Shown here piece after piece: positions 6,805 through 8,739 of a stretch of DNA of 8,739 bases (position 1 is its first letter; every line of letters begins with the position of its first letter). The DNA is from Nitrososphaerales archaeon. GTDB taxonomy: Archaea > Thermoproteota > Nitrososphaeria > Nitrososphaerales > Nitrososphaeraceae. The stretch is taken from assembly GCA_029237515.1 (NCBI GenBank), contig JARBAV010000021.1, positions 1-8,739 of the forward strand, in the 5' to 3' direction. The translations under genes and the position numbers were made by a program. The notes under the pieces were generated by a model, which saw only the letters and a program-made list of their open reading frames with translations, ran no database searches and was not told where the DNA came from.

Positions 6805-7380
6805 ATGCTTGTGGTAGACAATAGTGAAAGCAATTATATTCAGTCCTTGGTAAATGATGCGAGAGTGGCCCGACTAGCCACCATCGATTATGAAGAAGCC
6901 AAGCCTCATATCGTGCCTGTCGTCTTTGTATTTGATGGCAACTCCTATTATATTCCCATCGATAGAAAGCCTAAAAGAAATACTGATCCTGGACGACTAC
7001 GACGAATAAGGAATATTCAAAAGAATCCGAATGTTGCGTTACTTGTAGATGAGTACAATGAAGACTGGTCAAGATTATTCTTCGTAATGATTCAAGGCAA
7101 GGGATCTTTGATTGGAGAACTCACTGATGAATATGACGATATAAGAGGAAAAAGGAATCCTAAAGCGGACAGAAAACTGGAGCAACCACACCTGCACCAG
7201 CAAGAAATGAACAGCAGCAGTACCCTCAGCCGCAAATCTCAATACTTGCTACAAAATGCTCAAAGCTTGCTGTTAGAAAAATATCCCCAATACCAGGCGG
7301 TAAGTGTGGGTCAGTTGTGTATAAGGGTCTGTCCTGAAAAAGTATTCACATGGAAAATGAGTAGTGGCAAGGGAGGGTAG
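6805..7380 (+). CDS. PPOX-class F420-type oxidoreductase (Rv0121 / TIGR03668-like)
   Basis: A 191-residue split-barrel flavin/deazaflavin-binding protein of the pyridoxamine-phosphate-oxidase-like superfamily, closest in pattern to the Rv0121 family of F420-dependent oxidoreductases. Family stretches in order: ARVARLATID (19-28), KPHIVPVVFVFDG (33-45), IDRKPKR (52-58), RLRRIRNIQKNPNVALLVDEYNEDWSRLFFV (64-94, the most diagnostic block), KYPQY (159-163) and the closing W183. Cofactor F420 is expected because Nitrososphaerales make it, but FMN cannot be excluded from sequence alone; the substrate is unknown. Residues about 112-148 form a hydrophilic Q/S/N/K-rich insertion absent from compact relatives. 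ATG 6805 is chosen because relatives have only 15-20 residues before RVARLAT and because of the TATA-like element at 6776-6786. An in-frame GTG at 6742, 12 bases after a GAGGAGG (6723-6729), would add 21 residues and is the alternative. It converges on the minus-strand zinc-finger gene. Confidence 0.85.
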   Translation: MLVVDNSESNYIQSLVNDARVARLATIDYEEAKPHIVPVVFVFDGNSYYIPIDRKPKRNTDPGRLRRIRNIQKNPNVALLVDEYNEDWSRLFFVMIQGKGSLIGELTDEYDDIRGKRNPKADRKLEQPHLHQQEMNSSSTLSRKSQYLLQNAQSLLLEKYPQYQAVSVGQLCIRVCPEKVFTWKMSSGKGG

Positions 7381-7581
7381 TTCACTTCCATTTTGTCTAG
7401 CAAGCATTAAAAGTTGATTTGTTATACTAATTGTGTTGTCTATATTTTGACCTATCTGTATGAAGTTAGATCCAAAGACGATCTAACTAAATCCTATCTC
7501 TTCAATTCTGGATATGTCAATTCTAATTTCATTAATTTGTATTTTGAAACTAAGATAATTTGTCAAGAATAATCTGAATAT
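7381..7581. other. Convergent spacer with one hairpin
   Basis: This spacer lies between the stops of two convergent genes. It is AT-rich, contains the 9-bp inverted repeat listed next, and has a CCTATCT direct repeat on either side of that hairpin (near 7451 and 7493). There is no long T run on either strand, so termination is not obvious. Confidence 0.35.
7464..7488. repeat. Perfect 9-bp inverted repeat between convergent genes
   Basis: AGTTAGATC (7464-7472) pairs exactly with GATCTAACT (7480-7488) across the 7-base loop CAAAGAC. The position between converging genes suggests an RNA hairpin protecting or ending transcripts from either side. No T tract follows it. The string ACGATCT at its right arm (7478-7484) also occurs in the palindrome at 3028. 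Confidence 0.45.
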
Positions 7582-7809
7582 TTAATTGTCTATCCTTAGG
7601 CCTTTTGACTCGACTTCAGAGGCAAACTGTCTACAACCAATTTCATTGTGCCTTCTACTAATATTCACAATAGCAATTTTATCATACCCTCTTGCTCCCC
7701 ACTTGCATCTACTACATATCCATTCAAAGTATTCACCCTTATTTTTTACGTTTGAATTTTCTCCGCTTGAATTCTCTTCTCCAGTCTCTTCCCCACTACT
7801 TTCATTCAT
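7582..7809 (-). CDS. Small acidic zinc-finger-like protein
   Basis: A 75-residue protein in two parts. Residues 1-25 are a low-complexity acidic tail made mostly of E, S, G and N (ESSGEETGEENSSGE). Residues 27-62 form a compact candidate metal site: WICSRCKWGARGYDKIAIVN, then RRHNEIGCR. Ligands would be Cys32, Cys35, His54 and Cys59, that is C-x2-C-x18-H-x4-C. The spacing differs from classical C2H2 fingers, and I do not recognise a named family. The basic/aromatic finger could contact nucleic acid or a protein partner. The ATG at 7809 is supported by GGAG (7818-7821) eight bases upstream and a TATA-like element further up; a TTG at 7839 would add ten residues. The opposite strand has an open frame over the same DNA, but it reads as hydrophobic low-complexity sequence without a motif. 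The gene is divergent from the cupredoxin gene. Confidence 0.65.
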   Translation of the reverse strand: MNESSGEETGEENSSGENSNVKNKGEYFEWICSRCKWGARGYDKIAIVNISRRHNEIGCRQFASEVESKGLRIDN

Positions 7810-7827
7810 ATTCGTGTCTCCAAATGT

Positions 7828-7835
7828 ATTATAAA
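7828..7835 (-). promoter_or_regulatory. TATA-like element for the zinc-finger gene
   Basis: On the minus strand TTTATAAT lies 19-26 bases before the ATG at 7809. With GGAG at 7818-7821 the gene has both a promoter-like and a ribosome-binding element, although their close packing means one of them may be fortuitous. Confidence 0.35.
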
Positions 7836-7891
7836 CCAAACTACTCTAGTTTGAATTTATTGGTCTTTCCTAATATCAAGCATAATTTCAT

Positions 7892-7912
7892 ACTGAATAC
7901 ATTCGATTCAGT
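7892..7912. repeat. 7-bp inverted repeat in the divergent promoter region
   Basis: ACTGAAT (7892-7898) and ATTCAGT (7906-7912) are perfect reverse complements separated by seven bases. A centre-to-centre distance of 14 bases is a little over one helical turn, so a dimeric regulator could bind. It lies between the start of the minus-strand zinc-finger gene and that of the cupredoxin gene and could serve either. Regulation is inferred. Confidence 0.35.
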
Positions 7913-7997
7913 GGTCAGTTCGACCGATTTCACGTATAGCTGCTTCGTTATTATAATATAGCCGTGAGAAATATTGTCCTTACATCAAGTAAAGTTT

Positions 7998-8007
7998 TTT
8001 AATTTAT
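7998..8007 (+). promoter_or_regulatory. TATA-box-like element for the cupredoxin gene
   Basis: TTTAATTTAT is centred about 27 bases before ATG 8029, the standard archaeal distance for a leaderless transcript. Another AT-rich block (TTATTATAATATA, near 7948-7960) further upstream could be a second promoter with a longer leader. Confidence 0.5.
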
Positions 8008-8028
8008 GTTAATTTCATACACTCACAG

Positions 8029-8517
8029 ATGTTTATCGCACAGCAGATGTTGAATACACTCAGATTGGTCCTACTGACAATCATATTGCTCACGGGAATA
8101 TCTTTTACGACTCTGGCTGAGGAACCTGTTGTTAGGGCACAAAACAGTTCGGATGATGTAACTGACTCGAATGGCTTGAACTCACAAGCACAGAATTTGA
8201 CAACGAGTACGACTGAGGTTACAATTGCTAAAGGAGCAGCATCCTTAGGAAATAAAGCATTTTCACCTGATTCCGCAAATGTCAGGTTGGGACAGAACGT
8301 GACCTGGACTAATGGAGATTCTCAATTTCATACGGTAACCTCTGGTACAGGTCCTGATGATCCAAATGTGGCAAATGAATTCGATTCCAAAGCGTTATCA
8401 CCTGGTGAAAAATTTTCACACGACTTCAGCAATGAATCGCTTGCCGGTACCGACTTAGCTTATTTCTGTCAGATTCATCCTACAATGATAGGAACAATTA
8501 CAATAGATCAAACTTAA
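8029..8517 (+). CDS. Secreted plastocyanin-like type 1 copper protein
   Basis: A 162-residue exported cupredoxin. Residues 9-31 form a signal-peptide-like hydrophobic segment (LRLVLLTIILLTGISF) with probable cleavage after TTLA (around residue 30). A Ser/Asn/Thr-rich linker (about 36-64) precedes the copper domain (65-162): VTIAKGA, FSPDSANVRLGQNVTW, then copper ligand His101 in QFHTV, and the closing loop with Cys147, His150 and Met153 (YFCQIHPTM). All four type 1 ligands are present in the usual order, so copper binding and electron transfer outside the membrane are expected. Thaumarchaea carry many such proteins as electron carriers, apparently replacing cytochrome c; which partner this one serves cannot be told. 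ATG 8029 is supported by the TATA-like element; an in-frame ATG at 8047 would shorten the signal slightly. Confidence 0.92.
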   Translation: MFIAQQMLNTLRLVLLTIILLTGISFTTLAEEPVVRAQNSSDDVTDSNGLNSQAQNLTTSTTEVTIAKGAASLGNKAFSPDSANVRLGQNVTWTNGDSQFHTVTSGTGPDDPNVANEFDSKALSPGEKFSHDFSNESLAGTDLAYFCQIHPTMIGTITIDQT

Positions 8518-8615
8518 TAGATGAACCATATTATAGCCGGGCTTACTGTTATGTCCTCTTAGTTATGGTGTGGATATATTAGCGGTTACCCAGTCGCAAT
8601 TCCTAATCCGAATCA

Positions 8616-8621
8616 TTTTTT
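8616..8621 (+). terminator. T6 run, possible terminator of the cupredoxin gene
   Basis: The six-T run lies about 100 bases past the cupredoxin stop and directly ahead of the GC-rich hairpin at 8627. It is the only T run of this length in the downstream spacer. Confidence 0.2.
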
Positions 8622-8626
8622 CATCG

Positions 8627-8645
8627 CCAGGAGCCGCCTCTCTGG
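8627..8645 (+). repeat. GC-rich hairpin just ahead of a Shine-Dalgarno
   Basis: CCAG-GAG (8627-8633) can pair with CTC (8638-8640) and CTGG (8642-8645), with one bulged T and the loop CCGC. The 7-bp stem ends four bases before AAGGAG (8649-8654). It could influence translation of the following small ORF, but the same bases also read as open coding sequence. Confidence 0.3.
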
Positions 8646-8660
8646 GTCAAGGAGAATAAG

Positions 8661-8735
8661 ATGTGGATTCATGAGGAGGCAGAGAAATGGAAAGAGGATT
8701 ACTACGAACTTGACAGGAAGGAGATTGCTAACTAA
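8661..8735 (+). CDS. Possible 24-residue small protein, or 3' end of a decayed gene
   Basis: ATG 8661 follows AAGGAG (8649-8654) at a six-base spacing, a textbook ribosome-binding arrangement. The peptide is highly charged and helical in character (MWIHEEAEKWKEDYY, then LDRKEIAN), and the codons are read to a TAA at 8733. The same frame is open back to 8607 (FFHRQEPPLWVKENK) with no other start, so the sequence may instead be the end of a longer gene that has lost its front. No family is recognised. Confidence 0.35.
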   Translation: MWIHEEAEKWKEDYYELDRKEIAN

Positions 8736-8739
8736 GGTA

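Noticed and set aside
5094..7380. DUF3303-like, cyclase and PPOX genes as one signalling operon
   Set aside because: Spacings of 190 and 108 bases, plus separate TATA-like elements for at least two of the genes, fit independent transcription; no cyclic-nucleotide effector is present.
7586..7834. Plus-strand open frame of 82 codons opposite the zinc-finger gene
   Set aside because: Its composition (Ser, Leu, Phe, Pro runs) is what an acidic, Glu/Ser-rich gene gives when read on the other strand, and it has no motif; the minus strand shows an ordered Cys/His site.

Overview
The window looks like chromosomal DNA of an ammonia-oxidising thaumarchaeon (Nitrososphaerales), most like a low-GC 'Candidatus Nitrosocosmicus'-type genome. 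This is inferred from AT-rich DNA, starts that are often leaderless with an AT-rich TATA-like element about 24-28 bases upstream, a secreted plastocyanin-like copper protein, and an F420-type flavin/deazaflavin oxidoreductase of the Rv0121 kind beside a class III cyclase. No rRNA, tRNA, CRISPR array, insertion sequence or integrase was seen, so the assignment rests on protein style alone.

Layout, left to right. A SnoaL-like small protein (21-437) is followed by an oligo-T terminator region. Next come a large alpha/beta hydrolase of the FrsA/2,6-dihydroxypseudooxynicotine-hydrolase type (903-2174) and a DUF488 protein (2488-2862). A 657-base stretch without a recognised gene follows; it holds a perfect palindrome, a Shine-Dalgarno-led 37-codon ORF and possible decayed coding sequence. 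A diacylglycerol-kinase-family lipid kinase (3520-4635) comes next, then a probable frameshifted small gene (4784-5016), a DUF3303-like 92-residue protein (5094-5372), a class III nucleotide cyclase with an N-terminal helix-turn-helix-like segment (5563-6696), and a PPOX/F420 oxidoreductase (6805-7380). A small acidic zinc-finger protein is on the minus strand (7582-7809). A secreted cupredoxin (8029-8517) is divergent from it, and a 24-codon Shine-Dalgarno-led ORF lies at the right edge (8661-8735).

Almost every gene is separated from the next by 100-650 bases, and several have their own candidate promoter, so these look like single-gene transcription units rather than an operon. I see no clear multi-gene system. 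The most distinctive points are the cyclase (helix-turn-helix fusion, Lys in place of the usual transition-state Arg), the orphan acidic zinc-finger protein, hydrophilic low-complexity insertions in four enzymes, and inverted repeats and small Shine-Dalgarno-led ORFs in the spacers. Coding density is low, and several spacers contain protein-like reading frames with broken frames or no start, which suggests gene decay.
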